Shown piece after piece: positions 38,750-48,250 of a stretch of 64,000 nt of DNA. This DNA comes from Paenibacillus tundrae. Its GTDB lineage: Bacteria > Bacillota > Bacilli > Paenibacillales > Paenibacillaceae. Under the pieces are notes generated by a model. It was not told the DNA's origin, did no database searches, and saw only the letters and a program-made list of their open reading frames with translations. A program made the translations under genes and the position numbers. The stretch is taken from NCBI RefSeq assembly GCF_030812775.1, contig NZ_JAUSTI010000003.1, positions 124,001 through 188,000 of the forward strand, written 5' to 3'. Every line of letters starts with the position of its first letter. Position 1 is the stretch's first letter.

Positions 38750-39046
38750 ATGTATCTTTTGTCTGGAATCATCGTATTGTTAGGTGGAATAACGATGTTG
38801 GTCTTGTGCTGTGTGCTGGTATACTTCTTCATATCTCTTGTTTCTCGCAAAGGCTTTAAGCGGGTGCTGCAAAAACATGAAATTATCGAAATCATGGTAT
38901 GGACGGGGTTGATTCTCCTGTCGTTGCTGTTGATTGTACAACAATTATGGTTTGTGCTCACACCTGTCGTGATTTTGATGGTAGCAATGCGTAACTTACA
39001 GCGTAATAATCTTAAATTCAAAGCTATGCTTGGCGAAGACAAGTAG
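38750..39046 (+). CDS. Small membrane protein, paralogue of the preceding gene
   Basis: 98 residues from ATG 38750. The ribosome site directly before it is weak; a good AGGGGGAA further upstream instead faces an ATG at 38724 that opens a 19-codon frame overlapping this start, so coupling is possible. Hydrophobic segments at 4-34, 48-66 and 68-80, with a basic/acidic tail. It resembles the protein from 38380 along most of its length. A terminator follows, closing the three-gene set. The function is unknown. Confidence 0.62.
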   Translation: MYLLSGIIVLLGGITMLVLCCVLVYFFISLVSRKGFKRVLQKHEIIEIMVWTGLILLSLLLIVQQLWFVLTPVVILMVAMRNLQRNNLKFKAMLGEDK

Positions 39047-39090
39047 ATAGGACTCCATTTACACAAGACACACAGCAGATTAACAAGTGA

Positions 39091-39128
39091 AGGTTGACTA
39101 AATGATCTATATTAGTCGGCCTTTTTTT
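39091..39128 (+). terminator. Terminator after the small membrane-protein genes
   Basis: AGGTTGACTAA pairs with TTAGTCGGCCT (G-T pairs) and seven T follow. It separates these genes from the LytTR/ABC/SecA2 unit. Confidence 0.8.
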
Positions 39129-39211
39129 GATATGGAACTAGGTAAGTAGACTCCTAAAATTGAAATGATAAGGGTTTACATAATTTATGGAATATTGATC
39201 TGGAGGGTATT

Positions 39212-40147
39212 ATGCAATTTGAACCAATCTACACGCATGGAAAATTAACGATACCAAAGATCGAGCTCAATCTGGAAAACAATCCATTGGTTGGTGTTAT
39301 AACCGACTTGAAACGAAAGCAACTTTTGATGGATCAATTGGTCGATCATACGCAGTATCATTTATTTCGAGTACAACAGGGCGAATACATGAATCTGAGG
39401 GTAGAAGAGCTAATTACGTTTCTAATCCGGGTAACGGAAAGGACGGATCGTGTTGCTACTTTAATCAATTATTTTGGCTTAAATGAAGAGCGGAAAGTGA
39501 AGATTAAGAATCTAAACTCATCCAGAAGGATGTATGTGACATTGCTGCGCGTATTTTTTGCACATCAGCCTACGCTAGTATTAGAAGAACCTTACTTTTA
39601 TCTGGAAGAGGAAGATCGTCGTCATTTCAAGCGCATTTTAGATGATCTTGCAAAAGAGAAGCAAATATTGATTCTGACATCCAATCTAGAGGATGCCATG
39701 ATCTCCTGTGATTCGATCTATCGTCTGAACGAAGCGGGATTTCATCCACTGGACATTCGTGATACAGAAGTGGATGAACAGGGGGCACAGGAACCAGATC
39801 CCTCGAACATCACTCTGCAGAAAATTTATACGAAAAAGAATGACAAAGTTATCTTATTTAACCCGCCTGAAATCGATTATATAGAAAGTCTGAATGGTTC
39901 GATTCTTGTCCATGTTGGTGGAGAAGGTTTTGTCTGTGCTCTGACGTTAAGCGAGCTTGAGCAGCGATTGTTGAATTTCGGATTTTTTAGATGTCATCGT
40001 TCCTACATCGTGAACCTACAAAAAGTTAGAGAGATTATTACCTGGACGAAGAATAGCTATAGCTTGAGATTAAATACAGGCGAAGATGCGGTAGTCCCAT
40101 TATCTCGTTCCAAATTACAAGAATTAAAAGCACATCTCAGTATTTGA
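39212..40147 (+). CDS. LytTR regulator fused to a degenerate ABC-ATPase domain
   Basis: 311 residues, ATG 39212 after TGGAGGG. Residues 1-180 follow the layout of an ABC ATPase but lack its chemistry: the Walker A position reads VGVITDLKRKQLL with no GxxGxGK[ST]; the signature region is LNSSRRMYVTLLRVFFAH (101-118); Walker B reads TLVLEEP (121-127) with Glu for the metal-binding Asp; and the switch region is LTSNLEDA. Residues 205-311 are a LytTR DNA-binding domain (DYIESLNGSILVHV, FFRCHRSYIVNLQKV, VPLSRSKLQELK). It probably regulates the ABC genes encoded just downstream, perhaps by contact with their products. There is no receiver domain. Confidence 0.85.
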   Translation: MQFEPIYTHGKLTIPKIELNLENNPLVGVITDLKRKQLLMDQLVDHTQYHLFRVQQGEYMNLRVEELITFLIRVTERTDRVATLINYFGLNEERKVKIKNLNSSRRMYVTLLRVFFAHQPTLVLEEPYFYLEEEDRRHFKRILDDLAKEKQILILTSNLEDAMISCDSIYRLNEAGFHPLDIRDTEVDEQGAQEPDPSNITLQKIYTKKNDKVILFNPPEIDYIESLNGSILVHVGGEGFVCALTLSELEQRLLNFGFFRCHRSYIVNLQKVREIITWTKNSYSLRLNTGEDAVVPLSRSKLQELKAHLSI

Positions 40148-40285
40148 TTTCCGGGGAAATAAAGAATCCATTTAGCCCATATGGGTACCATTCAGAAGCG
40201 AACAGCTACATTTCAGCGAGTTTTGATGGTCGATGGCATGTAATCTTTATATGCTGAAGACATCAACATTGAGGAAGTGATCTGA

Positions 40286-41131
40286 ATGGACATAATTCAA
40301 GTCGAGCATATTCGAAAGAGTTTTGGTGATAAAGACGCATTATCAGATATTTCTTTTTCTATTCCCAAAGGTGAAATTTTTGGTTTTCTTGGCCCAAGTG
40401 GTTCAGGAAAAACAACATTAATGAAGATATTAACTGCGCAGTTAACCCCGACCAGTGGAGAGGCTAAGGTGTTTAACCAGTCGGCATCGATGATGTATCA
40501 GTCTGCTCAGAAGATGCGTTTCGGTATATTATCCGATAATAGTGGGCTATATCAGAGGTTGACAGTAGAGGAGAATCTAGAGTTATATCGTCAGTTATAT
40601 GATCTCTCTCCTTCGTCGATTGAAACAGTAATGCAATTCGTGAACTTAAGTGGAGAACGCAATAAAAAGGTTCATCTCTTGTCGAAAGGAATGCGTCAGC
40701 GTGTTCTTTTGGCATGTGCGGTGATCCATGAGCCGGAATTATTATTTTTGGATGAACCTACCTCTGCTTTAGATCCAGTGAATTCTTTACATATCTATAA
40801 AGGGCTACGGTACTTAAACGAAAAAGGAACAACGATCTTTCTAACAACACATGACATGGCTGAAGCTGAATTGTTATGTGATCGTATAGCGATTTTGTAT
40901 AAAGGAAAGATTCAAACCATTGGAATGCCCAAGGAGCTAAAAAAACAACATCGGGAAAACGTCATATCTGTCGATTTATTAAATGGAGAATCGTTCGAAC
41001 TTCCAATGAATGCACAAACAGCTAATCTCATTGCAGATTGGATGAAACAAGCATTAATTGATCGTATAGAAACGAAAGAGCCAAGTCTTGGCGAGATCTT
41101 TATCAAACTGACAGGAAGTGAGTTACTATGA
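40286..41131 (+). CDS. ABC transporter ATP-binding protein
   Basis: 281 residues. Walker A GPSGSGKTT (residues 36-44), signature LSKGMRQRV, Walker B LLFLDEPTSALD and the switch His in TTHDMAEA are all intact, in contrast to the upstream regulator. The C-terminal 60 residues resemble the extension of DrrA/BcrA-type exporters. No terminator is visible in the 138 bp from the LytTR gene. It ends with an ATGA overlap with its permease gene. It drives export of an unknown substrate, possibly a drug, lipid or peptide. Confidence 0.92.
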   Translation: MDIIQVEHIRKSFGDKDALSDISFSIPKGEIFGFLGPSGSGKTTLMKILTAQLTPTSGEAKVFNQSASMMYQSAQKMRFGILSDNSGLYQRLTVEENLELYRQLYDLSPSSIETVMQFVNLSGERNKKVHLLSKGMRQRVLLACAVIHEPELLFLDEPTSALDPVNSLHIYKGLRYLNEKGTTIFLTTHDMAEAELLCDRIAILYKGKIQTIGMPKELKKQHRENVISVDLLNGESFELPMNAQTANLIADWMKQALIDRIETKEPSLGEIFIKLTGSELL

Positions 41132-41838
41132 GTATCTCATTGAAACGTATTCAAGCGATATTTATCAAGGATTACAAAGAGTTTTCACGTAATTATGCAA
41201 TCTCCATCACGTTGATGGTTCCCATTATGCTCGCACTGGTTTTTCGTGAGATAGGTTCATCAGCTCCAGAAGCGCTCGGTTTTCTTTTAAATATTTCGTT
41301 TGTATTAATAACATGCTTTGTTCAAGCGTGCCTGATTGCGGAAGAAAAAGAACGTAACACTTTGCGTTCGTTAATGATGACTCCGTCCACAACTACAGAT
41401 ATTTTAATCGGCAAAAGTGTACTCGTTTTTGTCATGTCTTTTGTTGTTCTAACTATAGCTACATTGATATTTGGTTATCAGCCAGCCAATTTCTGGGTTA
41501 CTTTAGTCGCATTCATTTTATCGATTATGTTATACATAGCAATCGGAACGATATGTGGTTTGTTCTCCAGAACGTTGCTCGAAGCATCTTTATCTATCAT
41601 TCCTGTCACGATTGTATTTACAGCAGCACCAGGTAGGGTGTTATTAGATGAGAGATTTGCGATGTTCAAAGTGCTGGATTACATGCCAAGTAGTCAGCTA
41701 GTACATTTATTAAGTATCTCTCCTACGGGCTATACGGTGGAAGAACTAGTGAAACCACTGATCATTATTCTACTATGGACGGTTGGTTTAACAATTGTAT
41801 CTGTAATTCTATATGAGCGACGGTTAAAGGATGAGTAG
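41128..41838 (+). CDS. ABC-2 type transporter permease
   Basis: 236 residues, start overlapping the ATPase gene by 4 bp. Six hydrophobic segments: about 24-38, 50-70 (LGFLLNISFVLITCFVQACLI), 95-115, 120-142, 150-168 and 208-228. The cytoplasmic loop AEEKERNTLRSLMMTPSTTTDILIGK, at about 71-96, is the ABC-2 family signature. With the ATPase it makes an exporter of the DrrAB/NatAB class. SecA2 follows 83 bp downstream with no visible terminator, suggesting co-transcription. Confidence 0.9.
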   Translation: MSISLKRIQAIFIKDYKEFSRNYAISITLMVPIMLALVFREIGSSAPEALGFLLNISFVLITCFVQACLIAEEKERNTLRSLMMTPSTTTDILIGKSVLVFVMSFVVLTIATLIFGYQPANFWVTLVAFILSIMLYIAIGTICGLFSRTLLEASLSIIPVTIVFTAAPGRVLLDERFAMFKVLDYMPSSQLVHLLSISPTGYTVEELVKPLIIILLWTVGLTIVSVILYERRLKDE

Positions 41839-41921
41839 ATAAATAAATGCGTTTGCAGCGCTCTAATTTAACTCACGTTAATCATCATCGAATCATGTCG
41901 TTTTGCCAAGGGGGCCTGAAT

Positions 41922-44207
41922 GTGCTAAATACCGTCGTCAAGTTGGTACAAGAGTTCAAAGACCGTGATTCCAGACATAGGCTGGAAGGCTACCGAAGCA
42001 TCGTTAACTTGATTAGAGAAAAGGACTTAGAAGCCTGGGACGATGGACAGTTACAAGCTGAATTTCTTCAATTGCAAAGAAAGGCTAAATCGGGCACAGT
42101 CTTAGAGGAATTACTTGTTGATCTCTATGCATTGGTCTGTGAGGTCTCGAGGAGACAGCTTGATATGCAGCCATATGATGTGCAGATAATAGCTGCGATC
42201 GCACTACATGAGAGCGTACTGATCGAGCAGCAAACCGGGGAAGGGAAAACCTTATCTGCTGTGATGCCCGCTTGTTTGAATGCATTGACTGGTCATGGGG
42301 TTCATGTGCTGACGTTTAACGATTATTTAGCACATCGCGATGCGGAGTGGATGGGACCTATCTATCGTTTTCTAGGCTTAACAGTAAGTTCGGTTCAAGC
42401 GGGTATGAGTCTGAGCGAGAAACGTGAAGCCTATGCCAAGGATATAACGTATGTTACGGCTAAAGAAGCCGGATTTGACTACTTGCGGGATACCATTGCA
42501 TTATCCAAAGACGAACTGGTTCATCGTCCTTTCCACTACGTTATTATCGATGAGGCAGATTCGTTACTACTTGATGAAGCGAGGGTTCCACTAGTTATCA
42601 GTGGCGCGTCAGATACTTCTAGCGATGACTTCACTCGATTTGCTGAAGTGGTTCGACAGCTCGCGCCATTAGAGCATTATCATTTCGACGAATTCCAACG
42701 TAACGTATATTTAAATGAAGCAGGCTCAGCAAGAGCAGAGTCATTGCTTGAATGTGGCAATTTATACGACAGCCATAACAGTCATTTGTTAACATCATTA
42801 AATTGTGCGTTACATGCCGAAACGTTGTTAAGAAGAGACGTCGATTACATTGTCAGGGATGGTGGAATAGAGCTGATTGAAGAATTTACGGGTCGTGTGG
42901 CAGAGAATCGATACTTACCTGAAGGACTGCAAACGGCACTTATGGCCAAGGAAGGACTGCAATCAAAAACTGGCGGGAAGATCCTTGGAACGATTACGAT
43001 CCAACACTTTATTAGTCTGTATCCTAGAATTAGCGGAATGACGGCTACGGCGCTCGCTTCCAGCATGGAATTTAAAAGGATGTATGAACTTGAGGTTGTA
43101 GAGATCCCGTCTAACCAAACCAATAAACGAATCGATCATCCACATAGAATATACACACACCAAGAAGCCAAACTCAAAGCACTGGTGCAAGAAATTGTGA
43201 CGGTTCATGCAACGGGGCGTCCAATACTTATAGGTACTTCAAGCGTTCAAGAGTCTGACAAGCTAGCGGAAGCACTAACTGTTGCGGGCGTAGATTGTCA
43301 TATTTTGAATGCAAAGAATGATGCGAAAGAGGCTCAAATTATTGCCAGAGCCGGAGAAATTGCCGCTGTAACGGTGTCAACCAATATGGCAGGACGTGGT
43401 GTCGATATTCGACTTGGGGGAGGCGATCCTACTCAGATTGAAAGAGTTGTTCAATTGGGTGGACTGTATGTGATTGGAACGCACTTAAATGAAAGTGTGC
43501 GGATAGATAACCAGCTGAGAGGACGTTCTGGTCGCCAAGGAGACCCTGGGGATTCTGTTTTTTATGTAAGTTTAGAGGATGTTTTGTTAGTTCAATTCGG
43601 CATTCATGATGCGATTCGGGTGCCTAAGCAAGATGGGGTTCTTAATGCGCCGATAGTACACAACAAATTAGAGCATATTCAGCGTGTTATGATGGGGCAA
43701 AACTTCGATCTTCAGCAAGAACTGAACCATTATTCGGATATGATAGAAGATCAGAGACGAATTCTACATAAGGAAAGGTTCTCCATACTAAATGGGGATC
43801 TACCGATGAGTCCTGCGGAGCAGCGGGTTCGCCTTTTTTATATCGACGAGTTCTGGGCTGACCATCTAGCATACGCATCTTATATGCGGGAAAGCATTCA
43901 TCTGGAGAGCCTTACTAATCAGAATCCAATGGATGAATTCCATAAATATATCACCGAAGCATTTGAACAAATTCCGGCTAAAATAGCTAAAGAGTCGGCG
44001 AATATGCTAGCAAGGCTCGCTGGTTCGAATGATCCAGCCAAATGGGAACAGTTCGGTCTAAAGAGTCCTACCTCCACGAATACCTATATGATCAGTGATC
44101 AGTACATGGATTACTTACAGAATCGCAGTTCATGGACTGCTGGCACTATCGTTGCTTTTTGGATCCGTAGGATGTTAAAGCCAGTATTCAGGTGGTCCAA
44201 ATTTTGA
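41922..44207 (+). CDS. secA2: Accessory Sec translocase ATPase SecA2
   Basis: 761 residues from GTG 41922, 7 nt after AAGGGGG; the frame stays open back to ATG 41847 but that lacks a site. It contains the SecA motor: Walker A QTGEGKT near residue 107, TFNDYLAHRDAEWM, the DEAD box IIDEADSLLLDEAR, a preprotein cross-linking domain, NMAGRGVDIRLGGG, and the helicase motif QLRGRSGRQGD. It is shorter than housekeeping SecA (about 840) and ends without the Cys-rich SecB/lipid-binding tail, as SecA2 proteins do. Its place after an ABC exporter and LytTR regulator suggests dedicated export, but no surface-protein cargo gene is adjacent. Confidence 0.88.
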   Translation: MLNTVVKLVQEFKDRDSRHRLEGYRSIVNLIREKDLEAWDDGQLQAEFLQLQRKAKSGTVLEELLVDLYALVCEVSRRQLDMQPYDVQIIAAIALHESVLIEQQTGEGKTLSAVMPACLNALTGHGVHVLTFNDYLAHRDAEWMGPIYRFLGLTVSSVQAGMSLSEKREAYAKDITYVTAKEAGFDYLRDTIALSKDELVHRPFHYVIIDEADSLLLDEARVPLVISGASDTSSDDFTRFAEVVRQLAPLEHYHFDEFQRNVYLNEAGSARAESLLECGNLYDSHNSHLLTSLNCALHAETLLRRDVDYIVRDGGIELIEEFTGRVAENRYLPEGLQTALMAKEGLQSKTGGKILGTITIQHFISLYPRISGMTATALASSMEFKRMYELEVVEIPSNQTNKRIDHPHRIYTHQEAKLKALVQEIVTVHATGRPILIGTSSVQESDKLAEALTVAGVDCHILNAKNDAKEAQIIARAGEIAAVTVSTNMAGRGVDIRLGGGDPTQIERVVQLGGLYVIGTHLNESVRIDNQLRGRSGRQGDPGDSVFYVSLEDVLLVQFGIHDAIRVPKQDGVLNAPIVHNKLEHIQRVMMGQNFDLQQELNHYSDMIEDQRRILHKERFSILNGDLPMSPAEQRVRLFYIDEFWADHLAYASYMRESIHLESLTNQNPMDEFHKYITEAFEQIPAKIAKESANMLARLAGSNDPAKWEQFGLKSPTSTNTYMISDQYMDYLQNRSSWTAGTIVAFWIRRMLKPVFRWSKF

Positions 44208-44236
44208 TCAGGTCAACAGCACACAAATAACAAAAT

Positions 44237-44265
44237 AAAAACCTACCAGAAATCGCTCTGATAGG
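44237..44265. terminator. Hairpin terminator downstream of secA2 (either strand)
   Basis: AAAAACCTACCAGA and TCTGATAGGCTTTT form a 9-bp stem flanked by A and T runs, so it could work in both directions. One pair is better on the minus strand (G-T) than on the plus (C-A). Confidence 0.65.
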
Positions 44266-44274
44266 CTTTTATTC

Positions 44275-44300
44275 GGAGACCTCTTTCGAGGTCTCCTTTC
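44275..44300 (+). terminator. Second hairpin terminator downstream of secA2
   Basis: GGAGACCTC pairs perfectly with GAGGTCTCC around a TTTC loop, followed by TTTC. The remaining bases to 44543 hold no ORF; the rsmD promoter should be near 44450-44520 but is not clear. Confidence 0.7.
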
Positions 44301-44543
44301 ATGGGAGAGGAGAAACCGGACGAAGAGCTTATGGGGAAACGTAAGTCTTCTCCGCGGTTGTCTACGACACTTGTGATGTCGATAATTATAGAATAGCCAG
44401 GAGATTTCCTTTTTATACATAATCATCAATTCATTTTTTGATATTAGGGATATTCCTTGAAGCCACTATTTTTCAAACTCATCCCGATTGTGGTACGATA
44501 GCTGTATCAATAAACTTACATAGAGAGAATAGGTGACTCATTC

Positions 44544-45152
44544 GTGAGAGTGGTATCTGGAAGTGCAAAAGGTAGACCGTTGAAGGCGGTTCCTGGCACA
44601 GGAACGCGGCCGACCACCGACAAGGTGAAGGAAGCGTTATTTAGTATGATAGGCCCTTATTTCGAGGGTGGAACGGCATTGGATCTGTTTGCGGGCAGTG
44701 GTGGTCTCGGAATTGAGGCGCTGAGCCGTGGCATGGACAAGGCTGTTTTTGTTGATTTGGAACCAAAAAGTATTGAAGTCATCCGTATAAATCTGACAGC
44801 AACGAAGCTGGAGAATCAGGCAGCTGTATATCGAAATGATGCAGGACGTGCGTTAAAGGCTCTTGCTAAGCGGAGCACCACATTTGATCTCGTGTTTCTT
44901 GATCCCCCTTATCGAATGAAGAACGGGGATGAACTTATGCTTACGATGCATGAACTGGAGCTGCTTGAACATGGTGCAACCATCGTGCTTGAATATGAAT
45001 CTAAACATCTGTACCCTGAACAATTCGGCCCGTTCGAACAAACGCGCAAGGCATTGTACGGGGAAACTGCGGTTTCCATTTATCATTATGCACCTCATGC
45101 ATCCGAAGATGGAGAATCTAGCACAGCGGAAGAGGAGGGTCTCCATGAGTGA
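44544..45152 (+). CDS. rsmD: 16S rRNA (guanine(966)-N(2))-methyltransferase RsmD
   Basis: 202 residues from GTG 44544 with AGGTGA upstream. The Rossmann methyltransferase fold shows the SAM motif [18 protein letters not shown] (residues about 46-63), the acidic FVDLEPKS, and the catalytic FLDPPY (D-P-P-Y) near 118. The opening [33 protein letters not shown] is typical of RsmD. It methylates G966 of 16S rRNA during 30S assembly. The C-terminal 15 residues are an acidic extension. It overlaps coaD by 8 bp, the usual partner. Confidence 0.95.
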   Translation: MRVVSGSAKGRPLKAVPGTGTRPTTDKVKEALFSMIGPYFEGGTALDLFAGSGGLGIEALSRGMDKAVFVDLEPKSIEVIRINLTATKLENQAAVYRNDAGRALKALAKRSTTFDLVFLDPPYRMKNGDELMLTMHELELLEHGATIVLEYESKHLYPEQFGPFEQTRKALYGETAVSIYHYAPHASEDGESSTAEEEGLHE

Positions 45153-45660
45153 AATGATACATCGTCAAGAACGAATTGCCGTTTATCCAGGTAGCTTCGA
45201 TCCTGTAACGATGGGACATCTGGACATTATCGCAAGAGCATCGAAGCAGTTTGACCGTGTGATTGTGGCGGTGCTGAATAATATGAGCAAAAACCCACTG
45301 TTTACGGTGGAGGAGCGCAAGCAATTAATTACGGAAGTGACTCGTCATCTGCCTAATGTTGAGGTGGATAGCTTCCGCGACCTAACAGCCAATTATGTAC
45401 GCCAAAAAGAAGCGCAAGTTATCGTGCGAGGTATTCGCTCGGTGACTGATTTTGAATATGAATTGCAGCTGGCTTCCACCAATAGTAAATTGAATCCAGA
45501 TGCAGAGACTATTTTCATGATGACGAATCCGAAGTATTCGTATCTCAGCTCCAGTATTGTAAAAGAAATTGCTCATTACAATGGAGATGTAACGGATCTG
45601 GTCTCCCCTGAAGTGGAAGCTGCACTCCGTCAGAAAATTAGCGAGAAAAACGCCCGTTGA
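45145..45660 (+). CDS. coaD: Pantetheine-phosphate adenylyltransferase CoaD
   Basis: 171 residues from ATG 45145 after AGAGGAGGG; the frame is open far upstream only because it overlaps rsmD. The nucleotidyltransferase fold has [16 protein letters not shown] with the T/HxGH motif, [13 protein letters not shown], and the C-terminal [13 protein letters not shown] (ISSS/T-like motif). It transfers AMP to 4'-phosphopantetheine in coenzyme A synthesis, which fits the later acyl-carrier genes. The 3' end overlaps the convergent ylbJ by 23 bp. Confidence 0.96.
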   Translation: MSEMIHRQERIAVYPGSFDPVTMGHLDIIARASKQFDRVIVAVLNNMSKNPLFTVEERKQLITEVTRHLPNVEVDSFRDLTANYVRQKEAQVIVRGIRSVTDFEYELQLASTNSKLNPDAETIFMMTNPKYSYLSSSIVKEIAHYNGDVTDLVSPEVEAALRQKISEKNAR

Positions 45661-46951
45661 ACAGGCGAATCAGTCCCGAAAGACTGATCATAACGACGAG
45701 CAGTAAAGCGAGACTGAACATGGCTACCGGAATAGCGTACCCAATTAACGCTAGACTTGAACTGTTGCTGAACAGGGTGAACCATGGCTGTACAGCCGGC
45801 AACCCGATGTTCGTATTGGTTTGAAAAGTAGTCCAGACCTCTGTACTGTATCGACTAAAAGGTGTCCATAGAACAAGGCTCATGACAAAAGCGATGAGTC
45901 CATGTATCAGCCGTATGGAAACAAAGTCAATCATACCCCTTGTCGCAAGCCCGACTAATTTTAGAACGGCAGAGACCTGCAAATGGGAGCATAGCCCACC
46001 CCAGCCTAATACGGCGGCAATGAGAGCGATCATGGTGACAGATGCCAGAGAGGTCTGGCTTAAGTGGTAGATTCCAAGATGAATTTCCAGCAGAGATGGC
46101 CATAAGGCAACCGAAGAACCCGGCGTGAGATATAGGCTTAGCAGTCGAATGAATACCGCAAATACAATCATAAATCCTCCGGTCATCATCAAGGTCTGCA
46201 CGGCTTGGGAGACCGTGTCACCAAGTAGCTTACCGAATCCTCGTCCATCACGGCTACGAGCCTCGCGAGCGGCAAGATTCATACGCAGCCAAAGTGTGTG
46301 GCGGGGAACGGCAGACTTGGAAGATAACATGGGATGTACTTCTGCATGTGCCGGTTCTAAAGGATGTGGCGGTAAATCTGAGGCCGACCTTGTGCCAATG
46401 TTTGCTGCCCGCCCTACAGGCAATAGGCGAATACCGATCATGGCGGCGATCCATCCGCTAATCCAATGTATACCAAGTAGAAAGTATCCGGCTACAGGCT
46501 GGTGAAGAAAAGCTGTACCCAAGACGATGATAATCATCATTGGATTGGAGAAATGAGCCATGGCTGCCAAGACACCCGCCTGTTTGGCGGTTATTTGTCG
46601 ATCTTGTACAAGTCGTGCGGCTGTATCGGCTCCTGCAGGGAAGCCCCCACACATGCCTACAGCTATGGCTAGTCCAGCCTGACCGGGTAACCGAAACAAA
46701 CGTTGCATGAGTGGCCCTAATAGAACGCCTAGTGCATCGGTAAACCCAAATGCGGTTAGCATCTGGGAAAGCATGAGAAAGGGCAGCATGGCGGGAAAAA
46801 TAATTTTCCACCAAATATCAAGCCCTTGAATGGAAGCATCAAAGGCTTCTTTGGGAGATAATACAACGGCAACAACGAGCAACATTGCTCCACTGCTTAG
46901 AAAAATGGTTCGTAACAGGCCCGAACGGGTAACCTCGGTCTGCATATTCAT
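45638..46951 (-). CDS. ylbJ: Sporulation integral membrane protein YlbJ
   Basis: 437 residues. ATG 46951 follows GAGGTG; ATG 46945 is an alternative. About ten hydrophobic segments, with the nucleoside-transporter-like (Gate) patterns [15 protein letters not shown] and [18 protein letters not shown], and [13 protein letters not shown]. YlbJ is needed for spore cortex formation in Bacillus. It is transcribed against its neighbours coaD and the SepM-like gene, as in related genomes. Residues about 185-245 form a hydrophilic loop between membrane halves. The gene's presence supports a spore-forming host. Confidence 0.92.
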   Translation of the reverse strand: MNMQTEVTRSGLLRTIFLSSGAMLLVVAVVLSPKEAFDASIQGLDIWWKIIFPAMLPFLMLSQMLTAFGFTDALGVLLGPLMQRLFRLPGQAGLAIAVGMCGGFPAGADTAARLVQDRQITAKQAGVLAAMAHFSNPMMIIIVLGTAFLHQPVAGYFLLGIHWISGWIAAMIGIRLLPVGRAANIGTRSASDLPPHPLEPAHAEVHPMLSSKSAVPRHTLWLRMNLAAREARSRDGRGFGKLLGDTVSQAVQTLMMTGGFMIVFAVFIRLLSLYLTPGSSVALWPSLLEIHLGIYHLSQTSLASVTMIALIAAVLGWGGLCSHLQVSAVLKLVGLATRGMIDFVSIRLIHGLIAFVMSLVLWTPFSRYSTEVWTTFQTNTNIGLPAVQPWFTLFSNSSSLALIGYAIPVAMFSLALLLVVMISLSGLIRLFNGRFSR

Positions 46952-47158
46952 CAATTCACCTCATAGGATATAGCGCCGTGTTTAGACACAGGCTGCTGGA
47001 TGGATGTGGACGGCCGAATGGCGTCCGTAGACGGTTCGGCCTTGACCGGATAAGCGGCTGCTCACAGCGGCCTATCCGGCCTGTACCATTGTATGCATGT
47101 GAATGAGAGTGTTAGACTTATAAATATTTAAGAAACACAAAGGACGGGGGCTCATGCG

Positions 47159-48199
47159 ATGAATCGAATTCGGAAATCTGGAGGTTTCAAAGCGTCGATC
47201 TTTGTGATCGTGGTAGCTCTGATTCTCTATGTTGCAGTATACATGCCAACACCGTATATCATTTATCTGCCTGGCAGTGCGGATGAAATCAAACCGATGG
47301 TAACGGTCAAGGGTGGAGACAAGGAGGAAAAGGGTGTATTTATGATGACGACGGTGTCAGCTACATATGCCAACGTGTTCCTACTGGGAACGTCCTTGTT
47401 TAATCGAAATGCACAAATTGATAAAAAAGAAGATCGATTACGTGGCAAGAGTGAAGCAGAATACTCTGCAGAGCAAGTATGGTTCATGAGTGATTCTCAA
47501 TCCTCTGCGATGGAAGCGGCATATGAGAAGGCCGGTATCCAATATTCCATCGTTCCTGAGCATATCTTCGTATTTGGCCTTTCACAGGATCCTAAACCGC
47601 AAGGGGACATTATGCCCGGGGATACCATTTTGGGTGTGGATGGCACAGCAACACCTGATAATACGATATTATCGGCGCAATTAAAGGGGAGAAAACCAGG
47701 GGATACGGTTGAAATGCAATTGGAGCGCGGCGGGGAAACAATTAGCCGTGAAGTTCAACTTGTCGAAGTGACGGACAACAAAACGGGGGAAAAGCGTCCA
47801 GGCTTAGGGGTAATGATTGGTACGGTTCAAAAAGTGAAACCGGAAGATCCCGATAATCAGATCACATTTACAAGTACGCAAGTAGGCGGGCCGTCTGCAG
47901 GGTTAATGTTTACATTGGAGATCTATAACCAGTTGACGTCTGGTGATCTGACCAAAGGTCATCGTATCGCAGGTACGGGTACCATTACGAAGGATGGCAC
48001 GGTTGGACCAATTGGGGGCGTGATCCACAAAATTGTGGCTGCAGATCGGAAGGACGCGGAGATTTTCTTCGTACCCAAAGATAACTATAAGGAAGCCGAA
48101 GCAAAAGCAAAACAGATTGATACAAAAATGAAACTGGTTCCGGTTAGCAACATTGACGATGCACTGGCTTATCTAAAAACGTTATCTGTAAAATCTTAA
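47159..48199 (+). CDS. SepM-family PDZ/Lon-like membrane protease
   Basis: 346 residues, ATG 47159 at 8 nt from a G-rich site. One membrane helix (12-30) is followed by an extracytoplasmic region, a PDZ domain (about 130-205, QGDIMPGDTILGVDG) and a Lon-type S16 protease domain. The catalytic dyad is S246 in GGPSAGLM and K291 in GGVIHKIVAA. It matches YlbL of Bacillus subtilis and SepM of streptococci, which process peptides outside the cell or act in the SOS response. It is a single-gene unit with its own terminator. Confidence 0.93.
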   Translation: MNRIRKSGGFKASIFVIVVALILYVAVYMPTPYIIYLPGSADEIKPMVTVKGGDKEEKGVFMMTTVSATYANVFLLGTSLFNRNAQIDKKEDRLRGKSEAEYSAEQVWFMSDSQSSAMEAAYEKAGIQYSIVPEHIFVFGLSQDPKPQGDIMPGDTILGVDGTATPDNTILSAQLKGRKPGDTVEMQLERGGETISREVQLVEVTDNKTGEKRPGLGVMIGTVQKVKPEDPDNQITFTSTQVGGPSAGLMFTLEIYNQLTSGDLTKGHRIAGTGTITKDGTVGPIGGVIHKIVAADRKDAEIFFVPKDNYKEAEAKAKQIDTKMKLVPVSNIDDALAYLKTLSVKS

Positions 48200-48224
48200 T
48201 TAGGGATAGAGAGTTGTTTACATG

Positions 48225-48250
48225 AGAGGCTATGGCATAGCCTCTTTTTT
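48225..48250 (+). terminator. Terminator of the SepM-like gene
   Basis: GAGGCTATG pairs with CATAGCCTC, followed by six T. Confidence 0.85.
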
